Assembly: GCF_018881545.1 (NCBI RefSeq)
Contig: NZ_JACVQD010000001.1
Coordinates: 1,330,039 to 1,394,038 of the forward strand
DNA: 64,000 nucleotides
From: Polynucleobacter alcilacus
Lineage (GTDB): Bacteria; Pseudomonadota; Gammaproteobacteria; Burkholderiales; Burkholderiaceae
Direction: 5' to 3'
Shown here: one piece after another, positions 53,504-62,423 of the stretch
Layout: every line of letters begins with the position of its first letter
Numbering within the stretch: the first letter of the stretch is position 1
Program-made: the position numbers and the translations under genes
The notes under the pieces: generated by a model
Told to the model about the DNA's origin: nothing
The model's database searches: none
The model's input: only the letters and a program-made list of their open reading frames with translations

Positions 53504-53505
53504 CG

Positions 53506-53862
53506 ATGTTGCACGACCCAAATTGCCTGTTTTGTAAGATTTCTCAAGGTTTAATCCCATCTCAGAAGGTTTATGAAGATGAAGAAATCTTCGCATTTAA
53601 AGACATTAACCCCGCTGCACCAGTGCATTTCCTGTTAATTCCTAAAAAACATATCCCTATGTTGGAGTCTGCGGATAGCACTGATACCCCTTTGCTGGGT
53701 AGAATGATGGAATTAGCACCGCGTCTTGCCAAAGAGCAAGGCTGTCGTCCCGGTAAGGATGGTGGCTTTAGGTTGATGGTGAATAATGGTGCAGATGGCG
53801 GGCAGGAGGTTTATCACTTGCATTTGCATGTGATGGGCGGTCCACGTCCCTGGAAAAAATAA
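53506..53862 (+). CDS. hinT: HIT-family nucleotide-binding protein (HinT-like)
   Basis: This 118-residue protein begins [18 protein letters not shown] and has the histidine triad HLHLHVMG near the C-terminus. HinT proteins hydrolyse AMP-lysine and related phosphoramidates. The ATG at 53506 is chosen over an in-frame GTG at 53500 because AAGGAG lies 5 bases before it. Placing between hisE and tatA is usual in betaproteobacteria. Confidence 0.9.
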   Translation: MLHDPNCLFCKISQGLIPSQKVYEDEEIFAFKDINPAAPVHFLLIPKKHIPMLESADSTDTPLLGRMMELAPRLAKEQGCRPGKDGGFRLMVNNGADGGQEVYHLHLHVMGGPRPWKK

Positions 53863-53878
53863 TCCAAGGAGATTAAGA

Positions 53879-54118
53879 ATGGGTTCATTTAGCATTTGGC
53901 ACTGGTTAATTGTTTTGGTTATCGTGATGCTGGTTTTTGGAACTAAGAAATTACGTAATATTGGCCAAGATTTGGGTGGTGCCGTAAAGGGCTTCAAAGA
54001 CGGTATGAAAGTACCTGAAGAATCTAAAGATAAAGAGCAAACTGCAGAGCAAATTCAGCAGGCATCTGCAACTGCAGAAAAAACCGTTGATGTGCAAGCT
54101 AAAGACGTCAATAAGTAA
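53879..54118 (+). CDS. tatA: TatA, twin-arginine translocase subunit
   Basis: This 79-residue protein has a transmembrane helix ([18 protein letters not shown]), then a conserved amphipathic segment ([22 protein letters not shown]). An acidic, Gln/Ala-rich tail follows. TatA multimers form the pathway for folded proteins with TatBC. It is 16 bases after the HIT gene and starts after AAGGAG. Confidence 0.94.
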   Translation: MGSFSIWHWLIVLVIVMLVFGTKKLRNIGQDLGGAVKGFKDGMKVPEESKDKEQTAEQIQQASATAEKTVDVQAKDVNK

Positions 54119-54155
54119 TTATTGAAAGTGCAAATAGAAATTCGTGCAGGTTTAA

Positions 54156-54632
54156 ATGATTGATCTTGGTGTTTCAAAACTTGCGCTTATCGCAGTAGTT
54201 GCCTTAGTAGTAGTTGGCCCAGAGCGCTTGCCAAAAGTAGCGCGAATGATTGGTAACTTATTTGGCCGTGCCCAGCGATATATGGCTGAAGTGAAGTCTG
54301 AAGTCAATCGTCAGATGGAGATTGACGAATTCAAAAAATTTCGTGAAGAAAGTACCTCTGCCTTAAAAGAGGTTGAGAACAGCATCAACTCAACAGTTCA
54401 AGAAGCGCAGGCCAACTTAAGTGATCAAGCAGATATTTTCGAAACCAGTTTTGAGAAGCCACCACTGGATGCAAAAGAGGTATTGCTGAAGTCGAAGCGT
54501 CAAGGACGTAATAGTTGGGGCGTAAGGCGGGCGGCAAGGCCAGTCTGGTTTAAGCGCTCAGCCGGTATTCGCACCCGTGTGCAATCGGGAGCAGCCAGAA
54601 TGAAGCGCTTTCATCATGCTGCGAATAAATAA
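54156..54632 (+). CDS. tatB: TatB, twin-arginine translocase subunit
   Basis: This 158-residue protein has an N-terminal helix (LGVSKLALIAVVALVVVGPERLPKV) and amphipathic helix (ARMIGNLFGRAQRYM). A coiled-coil-like region follows. The tail, from about residue 112, is strongly basic (KSKRQGRNSW and RRAARPVWFKRS). TatB with TatC recognises twin-arginine signal peptides. It lies between tatA and tatC. Confidence 0.93.
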   Translation: MIDLGVSKLALIAVVALVVVGPERLPKVARMIGNLFGRAQRYMAEVKSEVNRQMEIDEFKKFREESTSALKEVENSINSTVQEAQANLSDQADIFETSFEKPPLDAKEVLLKSKRQGRNSWGVRRAARPVWFKRSAGIRTRVQSGAARMKRFHHAANK

Positions 54633-54662
54633 AATCAATAGAAGCACTCAAAACATTTCCGC

Positions 54663-55442
54663 ATGACGCAAAATAATTCCGCCGAAGATTCCGGCTTGCA
54701 AGAATCTTTTCTTTCGCATCTATTTGAATTGCGCGATCGCGTCATTAAGTCAGCATTAGCAATTATTGTGGTGTTCGTTTGCTTGGTCTACTGGGCGCCA
54801 GATATATTTCATCTGTTTGCGCAACCTTTGCTAAAAGCCTTGCCTGCAGGCGGCAAGATGATCGTGACTGACGTTACAGGTTCTTTCTTTGTGCCAATGA
54901 AGGTCACGATGCTAGTGGCATTCATCATTGCATTGCCAGTGGTGATGTATCAGTTGTGGGCATTTATTGCCCCCGGCTTGTATATGCATGAGCGCAAGTT
55001 AATTTTGCCTTTAGTTGTCAGTAGCTATTCTTTATTCATTATTGGCATGGCATTTGCCTACTTTTTAGTTTTCCCCACCGTGTTCAACTTTATGGCGAGT
55101 TACAACGCGCCATTAGGCGCGGAGATGTCGACTGACATTGATAATTATCTGAGCTTTGCCATGACTACCTTCTTGGCTTTTGGTATTACTTTCGAGGTAC
55201 CAGTGGTGGTGGTAGTTTTGGTTCGAATGGGAATGGTGCCCTTGGCTAAGCTGAAAGAAATTCGCCCTTATGTGATTGTGGGCGCATTTGTAATTTCAGC
55301 AGTAGTTACCCCGCCAGATGTCCTATCTCAGCTGCTTTTAGCAGTTCCTATGACACTGCTGTATGAATTGGGTTTATTAATTGCACGCTTCTATGTGCCA
55401 AAACCATCTGAGGATGATCAAGCCAGCTCAGCATCCGTTTGA
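54663..55442 (+). CDS. tatC: TatC, twin-arginine signal-peptide receptor
   Basis: This 259-residue inner-membrane protein has six hydrophobic segments. It carries the N-terminal motif LQESFLSHLFELRDRVIKS and the signature FAFGITFEVPV-like stretch (LAFGITFEVPVVVVVLVRMG). It is the primary receptor for Tat signals. Its last 25 bases overlap the opposite-strand Sel1-like gene. Confidence 0.94.
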   Translation: MTQNNSAEDSGLQESFLSHLFELRDRVIKSALAIIVVFVCLVYWAPDIFHLFAQPLLKALPAGGKMIVTDVTGSFFVPMKVTMLVAFIIALPVVMYQLWAFIAPGLYMHERKLILPLVVSSYSLFIIGMAFAYFLVFPTVFNFMASYNAPLGAEMSTDIDNYLSFAMTTFLAFGITFEVPVVVVVLVRMGMVPLAKLKEIRPYVIVGAFVISAVVTPPDVLSQLLLAVPMTLLYELGLLIARFYVPKPSEDDQASSASV

Positions 55443-56881
55443 TTTTTGAGTTTGCTAGTAAACGTCGCAACTAACCAATTAGTGACTTGATCAAAACGAT
55501 AGCGTCTTTGACGTAGATTACCTTCTAGACTTAACTCAGATCCGGCAAACGCTTTACCGGCAGCCAACAATGCACGGCGTTGCTGAATTGTTTCAATCTG
55601 AATTAATCTTGGCAATATCTTTGGTAGTTCCCAACGAATATCGACCACCACACAATGTTCATGTTGCAGCTGCCCAACCTCGCAAAGCAATAACTCTGCC
55701 TTGGTGAAATTAAATTGGTTGGCAATAATGATGCGATGACAAAGCAATAACCAATCTTCATCTAATTTATGTTCTGCATGATGATTGACTGCTTGCTCTG
55801 CTGAATGAGCCAGCTCAAACCAGGCATTCTTTGATGGGATCTGGCAGCTTTCTAAAATTTTGCTGAGCAATTCTTTTGCTTCTATTACACCTTGTTGCTG
55901 CGCATGCCATACCCAATAAGAAGCCTGGAGTCCGCGCACTTTCTCATCAGACTTTTCACGTTTACGCCAGAGGTTGGCACCCTTGCGGAGTTGCGCCTCT
56001 GGATGCCCAAGGTCTGCGGCGCGATCAAAGCAGCGATCACTTTCAGAGGCGTTGTATCCCGAAAACTGGGGGCGTCGATAAATCTCACCTAAGGCATACC
56101 AAGCATCACGGTCTCCATCCTTCGCAGCAAGCTCTAACCAGTGTGCTGCTTTTTTAAGAGAGGCGTTTGATTTTGATTGAACATTTCCATCAAGTTGTGC
56201 AAGGCGCAAACCTAAGGCGAGTTTTGCGGCAGTTAATCCAAGTTCTGCAGCTGAAATTAAGGCATCTTCATTTTGCTCTTCAAGCCAAGTCTTCCATAGA
56301 GAAGATAGAGCCTCATTTTTGGGTTGTAACTTCATGAGCAATTCTTTGGCCAGGGCCGTAAATGGATTTTCCGAATTAGCTATTTCAACTAAATACTCTT
56401 TTGCTAATTTTTGGAAATCACTCATATTTAGCTTAGCTAGTTTTTCTATGGAGACGGTGTTCGATCTTTTCTTTAGCCAACTCTCTAACTCAGACCGCAT
56501 TTCTTGATTCAGAGGATTTACCAGTAAGTCAACGATTTGCCATTTGGCGGCGAATTTGAATTCAAGCGCCTCTTTTGATTCTGCCAACTGCCAAAAGGAG
56601 TCCCAGCCAAACCCAAAGGCGGGTGAGTTAAAGGTTTCGGAGAGGGGAATTTGGGTAATTTGTTCTAAAACTCCATAAATTTCAGCAGGACTTGAAAATT
56701 GATCTTTAAGTGCTTGATTTGTAATGGATGAATAGGATTTCTCTAGCCAAATAAGTGCATTAGAAGGCTGTATAGGGGTTTTAAAGGCACCAGTCAAATA
56801 GGCATTTGCCAATTTTTGTTGTGCAGAAACATCACCTAAGCGTGCTGAACCGAGGATTTTTAAGAATTCGCGACTTGCCAT
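55418..56881 (-). CDS. Sel1-like repeat protein of unknown function
   Basis: This 487-residue protein is cytosolic by appearance (no signal peptide or membrane segment). Sel1-type repeats are seen at about residues 15-50 and 200-330: AQQKLANAYLTGA, AAHWLELAAKDGDRDAWYALGEIY and CFDRAADLGHPEAQLRKGANLW. The rest is alpha-helical and unrecognised. Sel1 repeats are usually protein-interaction scaffolds. It sits between tatC and the porin gene. No function can be assigned. Confidence 0.75.
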   Translation of the reverse strand: MASREFLKILGSARLGDVSAQQKLANAYLTGAFKTPIQPSNALIWLEKSYSSITNQALKDQFSSPAEIYGVLEQITQIPLSETFNSPAFGFGWDSFWQLAESKEALEFKFAAKWQIVDLLVNPLNQEMRSELESWLKKRSNTVSIEKLAKLNMSDFQKLAKEYLVEIANSENPFTALAKELLMKLQPKNEALSSLWKTWLEEQNEDALISAAELGLTAAKLALGLRLAQLDGNVQSKSNASLKKAAHWLELAAKDGDRDAWYALGEIYRRPQFSGYNASESDRCFDRAADLGHPEAQLRKGANLWRKREKSDEKVRGLQASYWVWHAQQQGVIEAKELLSKILESCQIPSKNAWFELAHSAEQAVNHHAEHKLDEDWLLLCHRIIIANQFNFTKAELLLCEVGQLQHEHCVVVDIRWELPKILPRLIQIETIQQRRALLAAGKAFAGSELSLEGNLRQRRYRFDQVTNWLVATFTSKLKNQTDAELA

Positions 56882-56970
56882 CTAACAATTCTCGCATTCA
56901 AAGGGGGTTGAAGGCGGAAAACCAAGGGCTTGTTGCCGAGATACAACGAAGAAAACCAAAAAACTACCTT

Positions 56971-56997
56971 TTGACAAGCAAAAAGAACTCCTAAATA
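56971..56997 (+). promoter_or_regulatory. Possible porin promoter
   Basis: A perfect -35 TTGACA at 56971-56976 is followed by TAAATA at 56992-56997 with a short 15-base spacer. It lies about 90 bases upstream of the porin ATG. The long 5' leader could carry regulation, which was not resolved. Confidence 0.4.
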
Positions 56998-57089
56998 CCC
57001 TTACCACCAGTCTCGTGAAGCAAAACAAGCAAAATTCATAGGTCCCGGTTTTATTTGGGCATTACTTTTAATTTTTGGAGATTTAAAGA

Positions 57090-58409
57090 ATGAAAAAATC
57101 GCTATTAGCAGTTGCAGCTATGGGTGCTTTTGCATCTGCTGCTCAAGCTCAGTCCAGCGTAACCGTATACGGTATCTTGGATATGGGTTATGTTGGTTAC
57201 AACACACGTGCTGCAAACTTACCTTCAGCCAGTACAGGTGCATTGTCTGGCACAGTTAACAAAACTACAGGTAACGCATTTTCATCATCTGCAGAGTCCA
57301 CATCACGTTTGGGCTTCAAAGGTACTGAGGATTTAGGTGGTGGTCTTTCTGGATTCTTCACTGTTGAGCTCGGTTTAGCACCACAAGGTCAACAAGCCGT
57401 TAATACTGGCGGCACACAAAACCGTCAAACTTTTGTTGGTTTGAAAAAGAGCGGTATCGGCCAATTCGCTGTTGGTACTCAGTACACTGTTATTCATAAC
57501 GCTGTTGCAGCTACCGATCCAGGTAATGCAAACAACATCGCTGGTAACATCGTTTACCCAGCGGTTACTGAAGGTGCTGGTTCACAAGAAAACTCAACTG
57601 GTGCTGCATACGCTGTTCGTACGAACAACCAACTGTCATTGAACTCAGACACATTTGCTGGTTTCCAAGTAAATGCAATGTGGGTGATGAACAACAAGAA
57701 CACAAACCAAACAACAACAGTTGCATCTGGTACTGGAACAAATCTTTCCTCTACAAATACAACTGGTGGTGTCAACAATCAAAACGGTTGGGGCTTAGGT
57801 GCTAATTACACATGGAATAAGTTGTATGCAACTGCTAACTACCAAGCTTTGACTTCTAAGCAACCGTTCAGCTCTGTAGCTACATACTCACTCAAGCCAA
57901 CTACTGGCGTAACTACTGCTGATGCTGCATTAGCTGCTCCTGGTTTCCCAACAGTTGGTTATGCAGGTGGCTCTTCTGCTCCTGGTACAAACGTTCAAGA
58001 TAACCAGTTCTACGCTGCTGCAACTTATGACTTCGGTATCTTGAAGGCCTATGCTCAGTACATCTCTCGTAAAGTTGATGCTCAACAAAACGCCAACTTC
58101 TACTTGAAGCGTACTGGCCAGCAGATCGGTGTTCGTAGCTACATCACTCCAACAATCGAAGCTTGGGCTTCTGGTGGTTTGGGACGTTACACAGGTTACG
58201 GTGCTAACTCTGCTAACTTGACTGCATGGCAGATTGGTTCGAACTACTGGCTCAGCAAGCGTACAAACTTGTACGCGATCTATGGCCAAACTGGTACCTC
58301 AAATACTTCATTGCCAACAACTTTGAACGGTACCACTGCTTCTGCATCAACTAACCCAAGCTCTACTAACCTCAGCAACTATGCTGTTGGTATTCGTCAT
58401 ACTTTCTAA
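57090..58409 (+). CDS. Gram-negative porin (Burkholderiales OmpC/Omp32-like trimeric porin)
   Basis: This 439-residue outer-membrane protein has a signal peptide of about 20 residues (MKKSLLAVAAMGAFASAAQA), starts SSVTVYGILDMGY and ends with the conserved C-terminal Phe (YAVGIRHTF). Internal motifs such as TSRLGFKGTEDLGGGLSGFF are typical of the family. It is larger than usual (about 350-400). One Asn/Thr/Ser-rich segment at 201-232 is likely a surface loop. It is highly expressed by appearance (own terminator, strong codon bias). Confidence 0.92.
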   Translation: MKKSLLAVAAMGAFASAAQAQSSVTVYGILDMGYVGYNTRAANLPSASTGALSGTVNKTTGNAFSSSAESTSRLGFKGTEDLGGGLSGFFTVELGLAPQGQQAVNTGGTQNRQTFVGLKKSGIGQFAVGTQYTVIHNAVAATDPGNANNIAGNIVYPAVTEGAGSQENSTGAAYAVRTNNQLSLNSDTFAGFQVNAMWVMNNKNTNQTTTVASGTGTNLSSTNTTGGVNNQNGWGLGANYTWNKLYATANYQALTSKQPFSSVATYSLKPTTGVTTADAALAAPGFPTVGYAGGSSAPGTNVQDNQFYAAATYDFGILKAYAQYISRKVDAQQNANFYLKRTGQQIGVRSYITPTIEAWASGGLGRYTGYGANSANLTAWQIGSNYWLSKRTNLYAIYGQTGTSNTSLPTTLNGTTASASTNPSSTNLSNYAVGIRHTF

Positions 58410-58455
58410 TTTGACGCTAGCGTAAGCTAGTTAATAATCAGTTTGTAAGTAAATT

Positions 58456-58485
58456 AACCCACCGTGGTAGCACGGTGGGTTTTTT
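58456..58485 (+). terminator. Rho-independent terminator of the porin gene
   Basis: AACCCACCGTG and CACGGTGGGTT form an 11-bp perfect stem with loop GTAG and a following T-tract (TTTTTT). A small CTAGC/GCTAG hairpin lies 39 bases upstream (58417-58430). Confidence 0.93.
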
Positions 58486-58539
58486 ATTTGCATCAACGGA
58501 AATTATTGTTTGGCAGACGACTTCGATTAAGATCAAGAG

Positions 58540-60519
58540 ATGGGTCCCACATTTGCAAAACTACTCCAGGGTGCAATTGAAGAAATTCAACAAAATAGGC
58601 TTGCGTCAGCTAAAAACAGATTGTTAGAGGCACTGTTAGTAGAAAAAAATCATCCAGAAGCATTACGCTATCTTGGGATAGTTGCAGCCTTTAATCAAGA
58701 GTGGGATAAGGCGCTGGCGTTTATTGATTTAAGTATTGAAATTAACCCAAGCAATGATTTAAGTCACAGCAATCGAGGCAATATTCTAAAAGAGTTGGGG
58801 CGCCATGAAGATGCGCTCTCTTCCTATGAAAAAGCGCTCTTAATTAATCCTGACGATATCAGTACATTATGTAATGCTGCCCAGATATTAAATTTTCTAC
58901 ACAAGTATGGGCATTCAATCGCTTGTAGTGAGCGCGCTGTCAAATTACAACCAGAAAGTATAGAGGGCTGGCAAGAAGTGGGGACAACGTATTTTCTTGT
59001 AAAAGATTATGAAAAAGCAGTTGCCGCATATGAGCAAATATTAAAACTAAATCCCAATCATTTGCAGGCTCTGCTAAGTAAAGGCGATATTTATTTGGAG
59101 GATAAGCGCTTTGATTTGGCATATCAGACCCTGGAAAGAGCTTATCAAATAGACCCAGAGATCATGTTTATATTGGGCACCCTATTGCAAACCACCTTAC
59201 AAATGTGCAATTGGAGCAATTTATCAAATGAAGTAGATCAGTTATTACGGGGGATTAGGGAGGGGCGCAAAGTGGCTTTGCCATATAACGTGATTACCCT
59301 ATTAGATGATCCGTTGTTGATCAGAAAAGCCATTGGAATTTATGCCCACAGTATCCAACAAGATATTAAGAGGGTCATTCCATTAAAAGCTGTTGAACAT
59401 AAAAAAATTCGCCTAGGCTATTTTTCAGCCGACTTTCATAATCATCCCACAACCTATTTAATGGCGGAGTTATTTGAATGCCATAACAAAACACAGTTTG
59501 AGGTGATAGGTTTCGCATTTGGGCGCAATCAACCAGATGAAATGCGAATGAGATTGCTGAAGGCCTTCGACCAGTTTATCGAGGTAGACCATCTTACAGA
59601 TCAAGAGATTGCTGCCTTGTCGCGTGAGATGGAGATAGATATTGCGATTGATTTGAAGGGGTTCACGCAAGAAGGGCGCCCTCAAATTTTTATGTATGGT
59701 GCCGCGCCAATTCAGGTGAGTTACTTGGCGTTTCCTGGCACGATGGGATTAACCTGTTTTGACTATATCGTAGCTGACCCTATCTTGATACCTCCAGAAG
59801 ATCAAAATGGGATAGTTGAAAAAATTATCTATATGCCAAATAGCTATCAAGTAAATGATAGGCATCGAGTCATATCAAAGAATAAAAAAACACGCGATGA
59901 TTTTTGCCTACCATCAGTAGGATTTGTTTTCTGTTGCTTTAACAATAACTATAAGATTACCCCGACTGTTTTTGATGGTTGGGTTCGAATTCTGAATGCC
60001 GTTGAGGGTAGCGTTCTTTGGCTATTTGGCGATAACCCATACGCAATCGAGAATTTAAAAAAAGAAGCTCGGGCAAGGGGTTTAGATTCTGCGAGATTGG
60101 TATTTGCAGGGCGCGTGGATCAGGCTGATCATCTTGCTAGATACGAATTAGCTGATTTATTTCTAGATACGAGTCCCTGTAACGCGCATACCACTGCTAG
60201 TGATGCGCTATGGGCCGGATTGCCAGTATTAACTTTGATTGGCAGGTCATTTGCTGCACGAGTGGCTGCCAGCCTCTTAAATGCGGTTGGGTTGCCTGAT
60301 TTAATTACTGATACTCTAGAAGAATATGAGCAAAAGGCAATAAGCTTAGCCAAAAATCGGCATGAACTTAGAGCTATAAAAGATAGACTGATGATAAATC
60401 GCCTAACAACACCACTTTTTGATACCCCGCTATTTACTAAGCATATTGAGCAGGGGTATCTCATGGCATATGAGCGATATCAGGCAAGATTATTGCCCGA
60501 TCACCTATATATTTCCTAG
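58540..60519 (+). CDS. TPR protein with O-GlcNAc-transferase-like domain (SPINDLY/OGT family)
   Basis: This 659-residue protein has about five to six TPRs (residues 5-220) and a GT41 catalytic region (about 285-650). Key blocks resemble eukaryotic OGT: YFSADFHNHPTTYLM (catalytic His region), FPGTMGLTCFDY, FNNNYKITPTVFDGW, and DTSPCNAHTTASDALWAGLP followed by AARVAASLL. It has no signal peptide. It probably glycosylates Ser/Thr of proteins using a UDP-sugar; substrate unknown. It converges with the next gene with a four-base overlap. Confidence 0.88.
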   Translation: MGPTFAKLLQGAIEEIQQNRLASAKNRLLEALLVEKNHPEALRYLGIVAAFNQEWDKALAFIDLSIEINPSNDLSHSNRGNILKELGRHEDALSSYEKALLINPDDISTLCNAAQILNFLHKYGHSIACSERAVKLQPESIEGWQEVGTTYFLVKDYEKAVAAYEQILKLNPNHLQALLSKGDIYLEDKRFDLAYQTLERAYQIDPEIMFILGTLLQTTLQMCNWSNLSNEVDQLLRGIREGRKVALPYNVITLLDDPLLIRKAIGIYAHSIQQDIKRVIPLKAVEHKKIRLGYFSADFHNHPTTYLMAELFECHNKTQFEVIGFAFGRNQPDEMRMRLLKAFDQFIEVDHLTDQEIAALSREMEIDIAIDLKGFTQEGRPQIFMYGAAPIQVSYLAFPGTMGLTCFDYIVADPILIPPEDQNGIVEKIIYMPNSYQVNDRHRVISKNKKTRDDFCLPSVGFVFCCFNNNYKITPTVFDGWVRILNAVEGSVLWLFGDNPYAIENLKKEARARGLDSARLVFAGRVDQADHLARYELADLFLDTSPCNAHTTASDALWAGLPVLTLIGRSFAARVAASLLNAVGLPDLITDTLEEYEQKAISLAKNRHELRAIKDRLMINRLTTPLFDTPLFTKHIEQGYLMAYERYQARLLPDHLYIS

Positions 60520-62231
60520 TTACAGTTTGTGGGGTGTGAAGAAACCCAGTTTCGCAACGCTACTCCCACCATTTCCATTACAGCATCCCAATTTCCTGGG
60601 GTAGGCTGATTAAATAATCTGGCACTTGGGTACCAGTGAGACGTTTCTTGATTGATTAACCAGCGCCAGCAGGCGTCATAACGGTTTAAAATCCAAATAG
60701 GCTTGCCAAGTGCGCCGGCTAAATGGGCTGTTGAAGTATCTACCGTGATCACAAGATCCAGATTTTCAATGAGAGCAGCAGTATCTTCAAATGTTTCGAG
60801 CGCTGGCGTAAAAATAGAGAGATTTTCATTTGGCCAAATAGTTATTTTTTGTTGCAATAATTCAGATTCAGCGGGCTCACCTTTTTGCAGACTAAAAAAT
60901 TTTATTCCTGCAATGTCCTTTAGTTTTGCGATAGTAGCCAATGGGATATTGCGGCGCGCATTGATAGCCCAGAGTTCAGGTTGGTCGGCTCTAAAGCCAC
61001 CATTCCACACTAAGCCAACTTTGATGCCCACCAGATTCTTCAGTCGCTTATGCCACACCTGTGTTTTATTTGGGTTGGCAAAGAGGTAGGGCACTTTGGA
61101 TGGTGAAGCAATTAGCGCTTGCTCAAAAAGAAACGGAAGGCTGAGCATTGAAACTTGAGAATCACATTCAGCTGGCGATCTTTCGCTAATAGAAATAACC
61201 CTTTTGACTCCCTTTAAAGTTTTAAGAACCTCGATTAGTTGGGGTTGAGTAGCAACGGTGATGACAGCACCCATATCAATGAGTTCGGGGATATAGCGAC
61301 AAAATTGAAGGCTGTCACCAAGACCCTGTTCAGACCAAACCAGAATATTTTTATTAGTAAGGTCATCCAAATTAATTAGTGCGGCGATGTGATTAAATGG
61401 TTTTTTTGGCGCATTTTCTCTACGCCAACGATACTCATAGTTCTGCCAGCCATCTGCGTAATTTCCCTGAGAAAGCTGAAGAAACGAGAGATTGTATAAA
61501 GTATCAGGATCATCGGGCTTAAGTGTAAGGGCTTGATGGAAAGCTTTTAGTGCCTCTTCATATTCCCCAGTCACCATAAAGGAATTAGCCTTATTGCAAT
61601 GGGCCTCAAGATAGCTTGGATCTAGATCGATAGCAGTTTGGTAGCAGGCAAGAGCTTCACTCTGTCGATCTAGCGCCTCTAAGGTGACTCCTTTGTTCAG
61701 CCATACCCGCGGATCATGGGGCCTTATTTTTTCCGCCTCAAGCAGATGTTCAAGCGACTCCCTATATTGACCTAAATTTTTAAGTGCCGCCCCCAAATTA
61801 ATTTGGAGTTCAAATGAGCCAGGGTTTATTAGCCTAGCTTTTTTAAACTGTTCAACGGATTCCTTAAAAAGAAATAATTTGGCGTAGGCGAGGCCAAGAT
61901 TATGCAAAACTTCAAAAAATGGTTCTACTATTTCTAGCGCAGATGTGTAATGGTAAGCTGCATGCTCAAAATTTCCTTGCTCAAGATAGAGGTCTCCCAG
62001 GGCAATTTTAATGGAAGCAGAACAGTCTGGATGCCTTACTAGTTTTAAGAGGAGATCAGTCGCTTCCTGTAATTTGCCTTCATAAGCCAAAATTGACGCC
62101 AAAAGTTTAGTCGCCGGAACAGATTTGGGGCTCTCTCTAACGATTGATTCCAATAAAGACTGTGCCTGCGCTAGATCTCCGCATTTAAGCCAATGCTCTG
62201 CAATTTGTATTTGTTCTGAAAACTTATCCAT
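60516..62231 (-). CDS. TPR protein with GT9-like glycosyltransferase domain
   Basis: This 571-residue protein has about eight TPRs (residues 1-265). The C-terminal domain (about 290-565) resembles heptosyltransferase-like GT9 proteins: NILVWSEQGLGDSLQFCRY, KVGLVWNGGFR, and VITVDTSTAHLAGALGKPIW. The TVDTSTAHLAGALGKP stretch is typical of these bacterial TPR-glycosyltransferases. No signal peptide. The substrate is unknown. It converges with the OGT-like gene. Confidence 0.83.
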   Translation of the reverse strand: MDKFSEQIQIAEHWLKCGDLAQAQSLLESIVRESPKSVPATKLLASILAYEGKLQEATDLLLKLVRHPDCSASIKIALGDLYLEQGNFEHAAYHYTSALEIVEPFFEVLHNLGLAYAKLFLFKESVEQFKKARLINPGSFELQINLGAALKNLGQYRESLEHLLEAEKIRPHDPRVWLNKGVTLEALDRQSEALACYQTAIDLDPSYLEAHCNKANSFMVTGEYEEALKAFHQALTLKPDDPDTLYNLSFLQLSQGNYADGWQNYEYRWRRENAPKKPFNHIAALINLDDLTNKNILVWSEQGLGDSLQFCRYIPELIDMGAVITVATQPQLIEVLKTLKGVKRVISISERSPAECDSQVSMLSLPFLFEQALIASPSKVPYLFANPNKTQVWHKRLKNLVGIKVGLVWNGGFRADQPELWAINARRNIPLATIAKLKDIAGIKFFSLQKGEPAESELLQQKITIWPNENLSIFTPALETFEDTAALIENLDLVITVDTSTAHLAGALGKPIWILNRYDACWRWLINQETSHWYPSARLFNQPTPGNWDAVMEMVGVALRNWVSSHPTNCN

Positions 62232-62423
62232 AATCTGGACTGGGTTTAGATGGCGTATGCATGTTGTTACATATCTCGATGATTGTTGTGGTTCTAAGGC
62301 TAAACCCTAGTTAGAGCATTATTTAGGTGATATTACACTGTATAAATAAGCTATAGTTTGGTACAAATAGCTTTATACATGAAGCTGAGTCAACTAAAAA
62401 TTACCTTAAGGAAGAGACGCCAC

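Noticed and set aside
58540..60519. OGT-like gene as a possible eukaryotic transfer
   Set aside because: GT41 proteins with TPRs are widespread in bacteria; base composition looks like the neighbours, so transfer is not supported.
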